From UBA7672 sp034439955 (GTDB taxonomy: Bacteria; Pseudomonadota; Alphaproteobacteria; Caulobacterales; Hyphomonadaceae), in contig JAWXBJ010000169.1 in assembly GCA_034439955.1 (NCBI GenBank), positions 1 to 50,991 of the forward strand: DNA of 50,991 bases, given 5' to 3'. The position numbers and the translations under genes were made by a program. Position 1 is the first letter of the stretch. Every line of letters starts with the position of its first letter. This document shows positions 17,084-25,455 of this stretch, piece after piece. The notes beneath the pieces were generated by a model, which made no database searches, was not told where the DNA came from, and saw only the letters and a program-made list of their open reading frames with translations.

Positions 17084-18325
17084 TCAACCAGGTGGACGAC
17101 GCAGCACGAAATGGCCGACATCGATTCGGCCGGTACGAAAACCCGCCTGGCAATAGGCCAGATAGTAGAGCCACAGTCGCCGGAACCGCTCGTCGAAACC
17201 AAGGCGGGAGATCGCGTCCCATTCCGGTTCGAACCGATTTTGCCATTCCGCCAGCGTGCGTGCGTAGGATTGTCCAAACAGCGTGGCGGTCCTGAAGTCC
17301 AGTCCCACGCGGGCGGACTCCCTGCCGAGGCGCTCGATCGACGGAAGCATGCCGCCGGGAAAGATGTACCTCTGGATGAAGTCCGGGCGCGAACGATAGC
17401 GCTCGAATTCTTGATCCTCGATCGTTATGACCTGCAGCGCGGCCTTGGCGCCCGGCTTCAGGATTTCGGCGACCTTCGCGAAATAGTTGGGCCAATACTT
17501 CTCGCCGACGGCCTCGAACATCTCGATCGACGCAACCGCGTCGAACTGGCCGGAGAGGTCGCGATAGTCGCGAAGCTGTATGTCGACCTGACCCGACAGA
17601 CCCGCGTCGGCGATGCGCTTCACGGCCCAGTCGTGCTGGGCGTTGGAAATGGTCACGGACGTGACCCTGGCGCCGAACTCGCGCGCGGCGACTTCGGCGA
17701 AACCGCCCCAACCCGAACCGATTTCGAGCACGGTCATGCCGGGCTTGAGGTCGAGATGCGTCGCGATGGCCCGATACTTGGCGAGCTGCGCGTCCTGGAG
17801 CGACTGGTCAGGCCGCGAGTAGAGGGCTGACGAATAGGTCATTGAGGGATCGAGCCAGCGGGCGTAAAACTCGTTTCCGAGGTCGTAGTGCGCGAGTATG
17901 TTCCGTTTCGAGCCCCGTTTCGTGTTGGAACGAAGCGCGTGCCGGACGGCGTTGAGATAGCGCGTGAGCGTGCCGCCCATCGCCAGCTTTCCCGCACGTT
18001 CGAAATTGACCGTGAAGTATTCGAGCACCGCCGCGAGGTCGGGGGTGTCGAACTTTCCGTCCATGAACATTTCCGCAAAGCCAATGTCGCCCTTGGCCAG
18101 CACGCTGCGCGCAAGCCCCGCATCGTGGACGATGATTTCCGCCCTGGGGCCCTCCTCGGGGCCCTCGAAACGCAGGGTCCTGCCATCTGGCACGATGATG
18201 TCGAGGCGCCCTTTCCGGAAGCGCACCAGCAGCATGGCGGCGAGACGAAAGCTGGCGGGCAGGCCGTCCAGCCTGCCAACATCGCCTGCGGTGATCTCGA
18301 CGATCATCCGGTCAAGTCTCGTCAT
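17084..18325 (-). CDS. cfa: cyclopropane-fatty-acid synthase family methyltransferase
   Basis: A 413-residue SAM-dependent methyltransferase of the Cfa/mycolic-acid cyclopropane synthase family, acting on unsaturated acyl chains of membrane phospholipids. The SAM site is MTVLEIGSGWGGFAEVAA. Family markers include AHYDLGNEFYARWLD, MTYSSALY, SIEMFEAVGEKYW, YIFPGGMLPS and the C-terminal YLAYCQAGFRTGRIDVGHFVL. ATG at 18325 overlaps the DUF1365 stop by four bases; an in-frame ATG six codons in is an alternative. Context with phr, an FAD oxidase and DUF1365 suggests a role in light or singlet-oxygen stress. Related clusters in Rhodobacter belong to the RpoE/ChrR regulon. Classical cyclopropanation versus another methylation cannot be decided here. 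Confidence 0.9.
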   Translation of the reverse strand: MTRLDRMIVEITAGDVGRLDGLPASFRLAAMLLVRFRKGRLDIIVPDGRTLRFEGPEEGPRAEIIVHDAGLARSVLAKGDIGFAEMFMDGKFDTPDLAAVLEYFTVNFERAGKLAMGGTLTRYLNAVRHALRSNTKRGSKRNILAHYDLGNEFYARWLDPSMTYSSALYSRPDQSLQDAQLAKYRAIATHLDLKPGMTVLEIGSGWGGFAEVAAREFGARVTSVTISNAQHDWAVKRIADAGLSGQVDIQLRDYRDLSGQFDAVASIEMFEAVGEKYWPNYFAKVAEILKPGAKAALQVITIEDQEFERYRSRPDFIQRYIFPGGMLPSIERLGRESARVGLDFRTATLFGQSYARTLAEWQNRFEPEWDAISRLGFDERFRRLWLYYLAYCQAGFRTGRIDVGHFVLRRPPG

Positions 18326-19128
18326 GCCCGTCTCCTTGGACGCCTGGGTTCGGCGACGGCTTCCGGCGCCGCGCGAGTTGTCTGATTTGGCCGTTGGGCT
18401 GGCTTGTTGCGAAAGCGCGCACCGCGCAGAAAAAGTCCGATGGCCTGCCAGTGGATGGCGATCACAACGCCAATGCCGGAAAACGGCATGCGGACCAGCC
18501 AGCCGAGAATGGAGACGTCGTTCAAGGGGCGGCGCCGGGCCAGCAGGCTGGCGACATGGGCCCGCCCGCCGGACGCCATATTCTCGACGATCAATTCCAG
18601 CCTGGCCCCGGGCTGGCGAAGCGTAAAGCGATACCGGCCGCTGACGTCGAAGAAGGGCGAGACATGAAATTCCTTGTCCGCGCCGGTCCGGCCGCCGGAC
18701 GGATCGAACGGCGCAACATAGGCGTGAGCTTCTCCAAACGTGTTGTGCACCTCGTAGATGACAGCGCGCAGCACACCGCCGGGGTCGCGTCCAAGCCAGA
18801 CGGAGATCGGCGCGAAGCCATGACCCAGCATCCGGGGAAACGTGATAAGTTCAATCGGCCCGCCGCCGATGTCGAGGCCCGCCGCAGTGAATTGTGCTTC
18901 CGCCCAGAGTCGCAAAGGAACCGCCGGGTCGCGCGCCCCATGATCGGTTTCGCGGAACGCGATGGCGTTGGCGCGGTTGACCGAGAACAGGCGCGCCGCC
19001 GCGTTGGCTTCGGCGAGGCGATCAATGTCGATGCCGATCATGGCTATGGCGTGCGAGAAGGAGCGCCTGAAGGGCTGCTCCCGGACGTGAGCCGTCCGGC
19101 CAATGTAAAGATGAACCGGCGCCTTCAC
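18322..19128 (-). CDS. DUF1365 family protein
   Basis: A 268-residue DUF1365 protein. It begins at GTG 19128, overlapping the stop of the FAD oxidoreductase (GTGA), with the canonical start HLYIGRTAHVREQPFRRSFS. Other conserved blocks are LITFPRMLGHGFAPISVWLG, YEVHNTFGE and KEFHVSPFFDVSGRYRF. The tail is basic (PRRPRRRA). The family nearly always sits between an FAD amine-oxidase-like gene and a cfa-like gene, as here. Its reaction is not established; lipid modification is a reasonable inference from context. Confidence 0.88.
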   Translation of the reverse strand: MKAPVHLYIGRTAHVREQPFRRSFSHAIAMIGIDIDRLAEANAAARLFSVNRANAIAFRETDHGARDPAVPLRLWAEAQFTAAGLDIGGGPIELITFPRMLGHGFAPISVWLGRDPGGVLRAVIYEVHNTFGEAHAYVAPFDPSGGRTGADKEFHVSPFFDVSGRYRFTLRQPGARLELIVENMASGGRAHVASLLARRRPLNDVSILGWLVRMPFSGIGVVIAIHWQAIGLFLRGARFRNKPAQRPNQTTRAAPEAVAEPRRPRRRA

Positions 19129-20453
19129 TGGGCAATCGCCTCCGCGTAGGCGGGGCCTGCCGAATGGAACGGCGCCGGGTGGCGGTGCTGTAGCGCCGCC
19201 TCCCAGGGAACGCTCCCGCCGAGCGCCAGCGCGGCTTCGAGTCCGGTCCTCAGACCGGCCTCGTGGAACCCGTCGCCGAGCCATGCGCCGGAGACATAGA
19301 GCCCGTCCCGACCCTGCAGTCGCTGGATGGTCTGGCGAGCCGCCGCAGAGGGGGCATCGTAGATCGGATGCTCGAATTCGTGGACGCCGAAAGTTTTTTC
19401 CGCAGCCGGCTCGACCGTCGGATTCAGCGTGACGAAAACCGGTTTGTCGCTTTGTATCTTCTGCAGCCGGTTCATCCAGTATGTGACGCAGACGCGTCCG
19501 CCGTCTCCCTTGAGGACATTCCAGGACGCCCACGCCGCGCGCCGCTTGGGCATCAGCGTCGGGTCGCGATGCAGCCATGCCGTGTTGCTGGAGAACCTGA
19601 CCGATCCGAGGGCGAGCCTGTGGTCTTCATAGCGGCGGTCCAGCATGGAAAGCGTGTCGTTGGCGTGGGCCGCGAGAATGACGCTGTCAAAGGTTTCGGT
19701 CTCGCCCGTTTTGCTCGCGATCTGTACCCGCCCGCCGACCGGCCGGATCGCCTCGATGCGGGCGCCAGGCCGGAGCGCGCCGGACAGGTCCCGGGCCAGT
19801 CGATCGACATAAGTCCGGCTGCCTCCTGCGACCGTCCGCCAGACTGGCCGCAGGGCGTGCATCAGGCGGTGGTTGTCGAAGAACTGGATGAGGCTGCCGA
19901 CTGGATAGTCGAGCATGGCGGCCTCCGGCGTCGACCAGATCGCCCCGCCCATTGGGAGGAGGTAGCCTTCCCGGAAGCTCGACGAAAAGCCGTGCTTGTC
20001 GAGATAGACGCCAAGGCTGACGTCCGGGATTGTCCCGGCGGCCAGATGCCCCCGCGCCAGCGTGTTGAAACGCAGGATTTCGCGCAGCAGGCCGATGAAT
20101 TTGGGATCCGCGAGATTGCGCTTCCAGGCGAAGAGGCCAAGCGGGTCGGAGCCCCATTCATAACCCTTGGGATCCGACACCGCGAAGCTCATGTCGGTCG
20201 CAACGGTGGCGACGCCAAGGTGGCCAAGCAGAGCCGTGAGATTGGGATAGTTTGGCTCGTTGTAGCAGATGAAACCGATATCGACCGCTAAGGGCGCGCC
20301 GCGATAGTCGATGTCCATGGTCCAGGCATGGCCGCCGATACGCGCCGCGCGCTCATAGACCGTGACGTCAGCCGATTCACGCAGCGCCCAGGCCGCGCCG
20401 AGGCCAGAGACGCCCGCGCCAACAACGGCGATGCGCTTGCGTTTCGAGTTCAA
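19125..20453 (-). CDS. FAD-dependent amine-oxidase-like protein
   Basis: A 442-residue flavoprotein with an N-terminal Rossmann dinucleotide motif (RIAVVGAGVSGLGAAWAL), followed by VTVYERAARIGGHAWT. It is conserved next to DUF1365 and cfa. The C-terminal FAD-binding stretch is LYVSGAWLGDGFHEAGLRTGLEAA. It starts at TTG 20453, which overlaps the phr stop (TTGA), so it depends on phr translation. It probably oxidises or desaturates a lipid intermediate together with the Cfa-like enzyme; that role is inference. No signal peptide is present. Confidence 0.88.
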   Translation of the reverse strand: MNSKRKRIAVVGAGVSGLGAAWALRESADVTVYERAARIGGHAWTMDIDYRGAPLAVDIGFICYNEPNYPNLTALLGHLGVATVATDMSFAVSDPKGYEWGSDPLGLFAWKRNLADPKFIGLLREILRFNTLARGHLAAGTIPDVSLGVYLDKHGFSSSFREGYLLPMGGAIWSTPEAAMLDYPVGSLIQFFDNHRLMHALRPVWRTVAGGSRTYVDRLARDLSGALRPGARIEAIRPVGGRVQIASKTGETETFDSVILAAHANDTLSMLDRRYEDHRLALGSVRFSSNTAWLHRDPTLMPKRRAAWASWNVLKGDGGRVCVTYWMNRLQKIQSDKPVFVTLNPTVEPAAEKTFGVHEFEHPIYDAPSAAARQTIQRLQGRDGLYVSGAWLGDGFHEAGLRTGLEAALALGGSVPWEAALQHRHPAPFHSAGPAYAEAIAQ

Positions 20454-21916
20454 TGCAGCTTCCCCTCAAGACTGAATCCCTTGCCCGCCACCCCATAAAC
20501 GCCCAGCGCCCGGCGTCGCGCAAAGGCGTGATCGATGATTGGCCGGGGATAGGTTGCTCCAAGCTCGACGCCTGCCTGCGCCAACACTGGAGCGGACGCC
20601 TCCCAGGGACGGTGAATGAATTTTGAGGGAAGGCCCGCAAGTTCGGGAACCCAGCTACGCACATACTCGCCCTCGGGATCGAACGTCTCGCCCTGCAAAG
20701 ACGGGTTGAAAACGCGGAAATAGGGCGACGCGTCGGCGCCTGTGCCAGCGACCCACTGCCAACCTGCGGCGTTGTTGGCTTCGTCCGCGTCCACCAGCGT
20801 GTCCCAGAACCATTCCTCGCCAATACGCCAGTGGGCGAGCAGATCCTTGGTGAGAAACGAGGCGGTGATCATCCGGACGCGGTTGTGCATCCAGCCGGTC
20901 GCCCACAACTGGCGCATGCCGGCATCGACGATCGGATATCCTGTCCGGCCCTCTTTCCAGGCCGAGAGGTCGGCGGGCGCGGGAGTCCGCCATGCCATGT
21001 CTTCGAAGTCGCGGCGCCAGCAGAGGCGGCTCATCTCCGGATCGTGGTAAAGCAGGTGGTGGGAAAAATCCCGCCACCCAAGCTCGGAAAGGAACTTGGC
21101 GATGTCGGCGGGATCGGCATTTTCCGCCTCCTCCGCTGCTTTCGCGGCGCGCCACACATCCGCCGGACCGATCTCGCCGAACCGCAGGTGCGGGCTGAGC
21201 CGGGAGACGCCGCTGAGATCGGGACGGTTGCGGCTCTCTGCATAGCCGTCGATTGTCCCGAGAAAGGTCCGAAGGCGCCTGCGCGCGGCCAGTTCTCCGG
21301 GCTCGAAAGCTTCGGCTATCGATGCCGACCAGTCCGGATTGACCGGATGCAGTTCCCACGAATCGAGAGCATCCGACCGCAGTGAAGGGTCGGTCGTCGC
21401 GAATTTCCCGGGCTCAATGGCGTGCGGGGAGAGGTCAATCCTTGCCTGAAGGGCGCGCCAGAACGGAGTAAAGACCTTGTACCCGGCGCCGGAGGCGGCG
21501 GTCATCTGCACGGGCTCGACGAGAAGGGAGGCGTTGAAGGTCTCCACGCGGACGCCGCCGGCCGTCATGTCCGCCTCGATGCGCGCGTCGATTTCGCGCG
21601 CCGGGCCGTACCGGCGACTCCAGCGGACGGCCGAAGCGTTGGTTTCGACGACAAGGTTCGCAAGTTCGGTCCGCGCCGCGCCTCGCCGCAGGATCAGGCG
21701 GCCGCCTTTCGCGGCGATGCGTTCGCCCAAGGCGCGGAGCGATTTGTCCAGCCACCATCTCGACGCCGCGCCGATCGGCCTGACGCCCGGGCTCAAATCG
21801 TCGAGGATGTACGCCAGGATGACCGGCTGTCCCGATCCCTGAGCGGCGGCGAGGCCCGGATTGTCCGCGAGGCGCAGATCGTCGCGAAACCAGAACAGGG
21901 TGGGGCGATCGGGCAA
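20450..21916 (-). CDS. phr: deoxyribodipyrimidine photolyase
   Basis: A 488-residue class I CPD photolyase that repairs UV pyrimidine dimers with blue light. The N-terminal antenna domain starts LFWFRDDLRLADNPGL. The FAD/catalytic domain contains RLSPHLRFGEIGP, the signature GYPIVDAGMRQLWATGWMHN with RVRMITASFLTKDL, and NNAAGWQWVAGTGADASPYF. Translation starts at TTG 21916 with GAGG seven bases upstream. It is the first gene of the phr-FAD-DUF1365-cfa unit. An ECF11-type promoter candidate lies at 21962-21991, giving a leader of about 40 bases. Confidence 0.95.
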   Translation of the reverse strand: MPDRPTLFWFRDDLRLADNPGLAAAQGSGQPVILAYILDDLSPGVRPIGAASRWWLDKSLRALGERIAAKGGRLILRRGAARTELANLVVETNASAVRWSRRYGPAREIDARIEADMTAGGVRVETFNASLLVEPVQMTAASGAGYKVFTPFWRALQARIDLSPHAIEPGKFATTDPSLRSDALDSWELHPVNPDWSASIAEAFEPGELAARRRLRTFLGTIDGYAESRNRPDLSGVSRLSPHLRFGEIGPADVWRAAKAAEEAENADPADIAKFLSELGWRDFSHHLLYHDPEMSRLCWRRDFEDMAWRTPAPADLSAWKEGRTGYPIVDAGMRQLWATGWMHNRVRMITASFLTKDLLAHWRIGEEWFWDTLVDADEANNAAGWQWVAGTGADASPYFRVFNPSLQGETFDPEGEYVRSWVPELAGLPSKFIHRPWEASAPVLAQAGVELGATYPRPIIDHAFARRRALGVYGVAGKGFSLEGKLH

Positions 21917-21961
21917 GGCGCCTCACGTTGGGGCTGAAGAGCTTTCGCCCTGGTATGACCG

Positions 21962-21991
21962 TCTTTACGTGGACGGCGGGACGCTGGATCA
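21962..21991 (-). promoter_or_regulatory. candidate ECF11 (RpoE/ChrR-type) sigma-factor promoter for phr
   Basis: On the minus strand TGATCC (21991-21986) is separated by exactly 18 bases from TAAAGA (21967-21962). This resembles the published group ECF11 motif of Rhodobacter-type RpoE promoters (TGATCC at -35 and a TAAGA-like -10). The TGA of the -35 is also the stop codon of phhA. The site stands immediately before phr, a known member of that regulon type. The rpoE and chrR genes are not in the window. Confidence 0.6.
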
Positions 21992-22894
21992 GACGCTTCT
22001 TGGAACCAGCGTTTCGATGGCGGATGAAGGTGGCGGGGCCAGCCGTCCGCCTGAGTGCGCATAGGCCTGCGTGCCCTTGTGAAGCAGCGCGTCGGTCGGA
22101 AGGGTCTCTTCTGGCGCGAACTGCAAATTGTTTGAAAGCCGCGCATAGAGCGGCGCGAAATCTGTCTCGACGGTGGCGCGGAAAAGCTCGTCATAGGACC
22201 GGATAACGAAGTAGGATTGCTGGAAATCGTCGATCCGGTAGCGCGTCCGCATCAGGCGTTCGAGATCGAAGCGGATGCGGTTGGGCGAGGGATCCTCAAG
22301 AGCGAAACGCGATTCCTTGCGGGACGAGGCGATGCCCGCGCCATAGATGCGCAGTCCCGCTGGCGTGTCGATCAGGCCGAACTCGACCGTGTACCAGTAG
22401 AGTGCTGCGAGATTTTCAAGACGGCCGAACGAGTGGGCTCTCAGCCCGCCCGCGCCATAGGCCTGCATATAGTCGGCGAATACCGGATTGGTCAGCATGG
22501 GCACGTGGCCGAACACGTCGTGGAAAATGTCCGGCTCCTCGATATAATCGATCTGTTCGCGCGCGCGGATGAACGCGCCAGCGGGGAAGCGTCGGTTTGC
22601 AAGGTGGTCGAAGAAGACGGCGTCCGGCACAAGGCTGGGCACGGCGACGACCGTCCATCCTGTCAGCGCGCGAAGTTCGGCGTTGAGGACGGCAAAATCG
22701 GGAATGCCGCCGCGTCCGAGGTCGAGGGCCTGCATGCCCTCAAGCATGGCGTCATCCGCCCGGCCATCCAGGAGCGCACGCTGGTGGGCGTAGAGCGTGT
22801 CCCACACAGCGTGTTCGTCCGCGCTGTAGTCAGACCAGTTCTGGTCGATGACGAAATCGGGGCGCGAGGACGTCCGGCGGGCATTGTCTGTCAT
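21989..22894 (-). CDS. phhA: phenylalanine 4-monooxygenase
   Basis: A 301-residue pterin- and iron-dependent aromatic amino-acid hydroxylase that converts phenylalanine to tyrosine. The catalytic core is canonical: PDIFHDVFGHVPMLTNPVFAD supplies the two histidine ligands and YWYTVEFGLI the glutamate ligand. LTGWTVVAVPSLVPD is the pterin-side region. It lacks the eukaryotic ACT regulatory domain, as normal in bacteria. ATG at 22894. It is 68 bases downstream of hspQ and its stop codon forms part of the phr promoter candidate. No pterin-recycling gene (phhB) is adjacent. Confidence 0.95.
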   Translation of the reverse strand: MTDNARRTSSRPDFVIDQNWSDYSADEHAVWDTLYAHQRALLDGRADDAMLEGMQALDLGRGGIPDFAVLNAELRALTGWTVVAVPSLVPDAVFFDHLANRRFPAGAFIRAREQIDYIEEPDIFHDVFGHVPMLTNPVFADYMQAYGAGGLRAHSFGRLENLAALYWYTVEFGLIDTPAGLRIYGAGIASSRKESRFALEDPSPNRIRFDLERLMRTRYRIDDFQQSYFVIRSYDELFRATVETDFAPLYARLSNNLQFAPEETLPTDALLHKGTQAYAHSGGRLAPPPSSAIETLVPRSV

Positions 22895-22962
22895 GCCGAC
22901 AATCTAGAGCGCCAGCGGTCCGTCGTCACGTCGGCCCGACTTGAGGGGGGCGTCAGTGGGCG

Positions 22963-23298
22963 TCAATGCGCCGTCGAGGTCTTGATCCTGTACATTCCGT
23001 CGTCGTCGATCTCGAACATTTCGGGGATCGAGGGATGATTGACCGGCTCAAGCGCGTCGTCGGGCAGGAGGTTCCCCTCGGACACGTAGGCGACGTAGTG
23101 CGAGGAATCGTTCGTCGCGAGAAGATGGTAGAAAGGCTGGTTCTTCCGGGGACGTATGTCTTCCGGGATCGACGTCCACCACTCCTCGGTGTTGGCGAAC
23201 TCCGGATCGACGTCGAAGATGACGCCACGGAAGGGAAACAGCCGGTGTCGCACCTGCTGTCCAATCCCGAACTTTGCCGACCGGATTTCGTTCATCAT
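22963..23298 (-). CDS. hspQ: heat-shock protein HspQ (YccV-like, hemimethylated-DNA-binding family)
   Basis: A 111-residue HspQ/YccV-domain protein. The family blocks are AKFGIGQQVRHRLFPFRGVIFDVDP, RKNQPFYHLLA and HYVAYVSEGNLLPDD. In E. coli the protein is heat induced, influences DnaA stability and acts with Lon. Two consecutive ATG codons (23298 and 23295) are possible starts. A 9-bp perfect hairpin lies in the leader about 40 bases upstream. The gene is divergent from ppx/gppA. Confidence 0.9.
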   Translation of the reverse strand: MMNEIRSAKFGIGQQVRHRLFPFRGVIFDVDPEFANTEEWWTSIPEDIRPRKNQPFYHLLATNDSSHYVAYVSEGNLLPDDALEPVNHPSIPEMFEIDDDGMYRIKTSTAH

Positions 23299-23338
23299 TC
23301 GCCCGCTGGCTCCTCGCCGACCCTGCGGACAGCCCCCA

Positions 23339-23362
23339 GAAACGCAACAGCCCTTGCGTTTC
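23339..23362 (-). promoter_or_regulatory. perfect 9-bp stem-loop in the hspQ leader
   Basis: GAAACGCAA (23339-23347) and TTGCGTTTC (23354-23362) form a perfect 9-bp inverted repeat around CAGCCC. It lies about 40 bases before the hspQ start on the minus strand, where no upstream gene needs terminating, and on the far side of the divergent ppx promoter region. It has no U-tract, so a leader structure or a dyad protein-binding site is more likely than a terminator. Confidence 0.45.
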
Positions 23363-23527
23363 GACGCGCCGCGGATGGATCCACGGTGGACATTGTCTGC
23401 ATCGTGACCGGTTTTGGCCCGAAACTGGACCGCACGGCAACACGCGATGAGCAGTTGCGCCCCCTTTCAACGTGCCTTCGACGAGAAGTGAGGCTATGAG
23501 GGGACAACAGCATTCACGGACCACTCC

Positions 23528-24637
23528 ATGGCGAGGCCACCGAAAGCGCGACGCTCGTCGCGTCGCGCCGGGCCCTGGGAGACGTCGAAACTCTATGCGG
23601 CGCTCGACCTTGGCACGAATAACTGCCGTCTCCTGATAGCGGAGCGCGGAGCGTCCGGCGGACTGCGCGTCGTCGATTCCTATTCGCAGATCGTGCGGCT
23701 GGGAGAGGGGCTGGCCCGGACCGGCCAGCTCTCGGAAGCCGCCATGGTGCGGGCGATCGAGGCGCTTGGCCAGTGCGTCGCCAAGGTTAACCGGCACAAG
23801 CCGGTCGAGGCGCGCTATGTTGCGACGCAGGCTTGCCGCGCCGCCTCGAACGGGCGCGCCTTTCTCAACGAAGTGCAAAGGTCCACCGGTCTCAGGATGG
23901 AGACCATCACGCCCAAGGAAGAGGCCAGGTACGCTCTTCTGGGATCGATGGACCTGATAGATCCATCCTCGGATTTCGCACTGGTGATCGACATTGGCGG
24001 CGGATCGACCGAATTGTGTTGGGTGGACGCCAAGTCCGCCGCCGCCCACGGCGTCGAGGGCTGCGCGCGCCGACCGCCCATTCTGGGGTGGGCGTCGTTT
24101 CCCATCGGCGTCGTGACCCTGGCCGAGTCCTTCGAGGATACGGCGCCCGGCTGGTATTCCCGCATGGTTGAGCATGTCCGCGCACGTCTTCAGCAGAACG
24201 ACGCGGCCAGCCGTTTCGGTCCGCTGTTCGCTGCGGGACGCGGACAGCTGATCGGGAATTCGGGAACCGTGACCAGCCTTGCGGGCGTCCATCTCAGGCT
24301 GGAGCGCTATCAGCGCGCGGCCGTGGATGGAATCTGGCTCTCCCGGCACGAGGCCGAGCAGGCTCGTTTGCGTCTGCACGACGCGACGCCAGCGCAGCGG
24401 GCGGCGGAGCCATGCATCGGACCGCAGCGCGCTGACCTTGTACTGGCCGGGTGCGCGATCCTCGATGCGGTCTGGTCGCTGTGGCCGGCTGATCGGCTAA
24501 GGGTCGGGGACAGGGGTTTGCGCGAAGGCATGTTGCTTTCGATGATGCACCGTGCGTCCGGGGGCGGGTCACGCCGGACGCGGCCCGGCGGACGCCAACG
24601 CTCGCAGGTCGGCAAACCCGCAGGCCCTGGCGCATGA
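23528..24637 (+). CDS. Ppx/GppA family phosphatase
   Basis: A 369-residue exopolyphosphatase/guanosine-pentaphosphatase family protein of the ASKHA fold. Phosphate-1 motif is YAALDLGTNNCRLLIAE, phosphate-2 is ALVIDIGGGSTELCWV, and the adenosine-type motif is QLIGNSGTVTSLAG. It ends in LREGMLLSMM and a basic tail. It lacks the long C-terminal domains of E. coli Ppx, as is common in alphaproteobacteria. Substrate (polyphosphate or pppGpp) cannot be told from sequence. Its stop overlaps the rlmE start by four bases, a typical pairing. Confidence 0.9.
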   Translation: MARPPKARRSSRRAGPWETSKLYAALDLGTNNCRLLIAERGASGGLRVVDSYSQIVRLGEGLARTGQLSEAAMVRAIEALGQCVAKVNRHKPVEARYVATQACRAASNGRAFLNEVQRSTGLRMETITPKEEARYALLGSMDLIDPSSDFALVIDIGGGSTELCWVDAKSAAAHGVEGCARRPPILGWASFPIGVVTLAESFEDTAPGWYSRMVEHVRARLQQNDAASRFGPLFAAGRGQLIGNSGTVTSLAGVHLRLERYQRAAVDGIWLSRHEAEQARLRLHDATPAQRAAEPCIGPQRADLVLAGCAILDAVWSLWPADRLRVGDRGLREGMLLSMMHRASGGGSRRTRPGGRQRSQVGKPAGPGA

Positions 24638-25353
24638 CCACCGAGGACGAGGATGGCAAGCGTCGGTGGAAGGCGCCGGCGGACACAAGAGCGCCCGCAG
24701 GCGGACGGACCCTGGCGCAGAAGGAACACGTCAAGAAGAAGAAACTCAGCAAGTCCTCGCGGGTCTGGGTCGAGCGCCAGCTCAACGATCCCTATGTGAG
24801 GCGGGCCAAGGAGGCCGGATACAGGGCGCGGGCCGCCTACAAGCTGCTGGAGCTTGACGAGAAATTCGGACTGCTCAACCGCAGCTCGCGGGTCATCGAC
24901 CTTGGCTGCGCGCCCGGCGGCTGGCTGCAGGTGGCGATCGAGAAGGGCGCCGCGCGCATCGCCGGGGTCGATCTCCTGACGGTCGAGCCGCTTGGCGAGG
25001 CGGCGATTTTCCTGGGCGATGTCGCCGAACCCGGCATGGAAGGCCAGCTGATGGCGGCCCTGGGCGACGCGCCGACGCTGGTGCTCTCGGACATGGCGGC
25101 GGACACCACCGGCCACCGGCAGACCGACCATGTTCGAACCGTCGGCCTTGCTGAAATCGCCGCCCGGTTCGCCATCGACAATCTCGCGAGGGGCGGGACG
25201 TTTGTCGCCAAGGTTTTCCAGGGCGGGGCGCAGGGCGAACTGCTTGATCTGCTGAAGGATAATTTCGACGAGGTGCGGCACTGGAAACCGCCGTCGAGCC
25301 GGGTCGCGAGCCCCGAGACGTTTGTGATCGCCAAGGGCTTTCGCGGTCGCTGA
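24634..25353 (+). CDS. rlmE: 23S rRNA (uridine2552-2'-O)-methyltransferase
   Basis: A 239-residue FtsJ/RlmE methyltransferase that modifies U2552 in the A-loop of 23S rRNA. The K-D-K-E type catalytic residues are found in RAAYKLLELDEKF (Lys), LSDMAADTTG (Asp), FVAKVFQGG (Lys) and PSSRVASPETFVIAKGF (Glu). The SAM motif is VIDLGCAPGGWLQVA. A basic, low-complexity N-terminal extension of about 45 residues (VKKKKLSKSS) precedes the domain, typical of alphaproteobacterial versions. It is translationally coupled to the upstream ppx/gppA gene. Confidence 0.95.
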   Translation: MTTEDEDGKRRWKAPADTRAPAGGRTLAQKEHVKKKKLSKSSRVWVERQLNDPYVRRAKEAGYRARAAYKLLELDEKFGLLNRSSRVIDLGCAPGGWLQVAIEKGAARIAGVDLLTVEPLGEAAIFLGDVAEPGMEGQLMAALGDAPTLVLSDMAADTTGHRQTDHVRTVGLAEIAARFAIDNLARGGTFVAKVFQGGAQGELLDLLKDNFDEVRHWKPPSSRVASPETFVIAKGFRGR

Positions 25354-25455
25354 ACCCGCAAAATCCTTTCCAGGGAGGCTGAAAACCACTTCGCGATGCG
25401 CTATGACTGTGTGAGAGGCGATTCACGTCCATTGCGTCCATGGGAGGGACGAACC

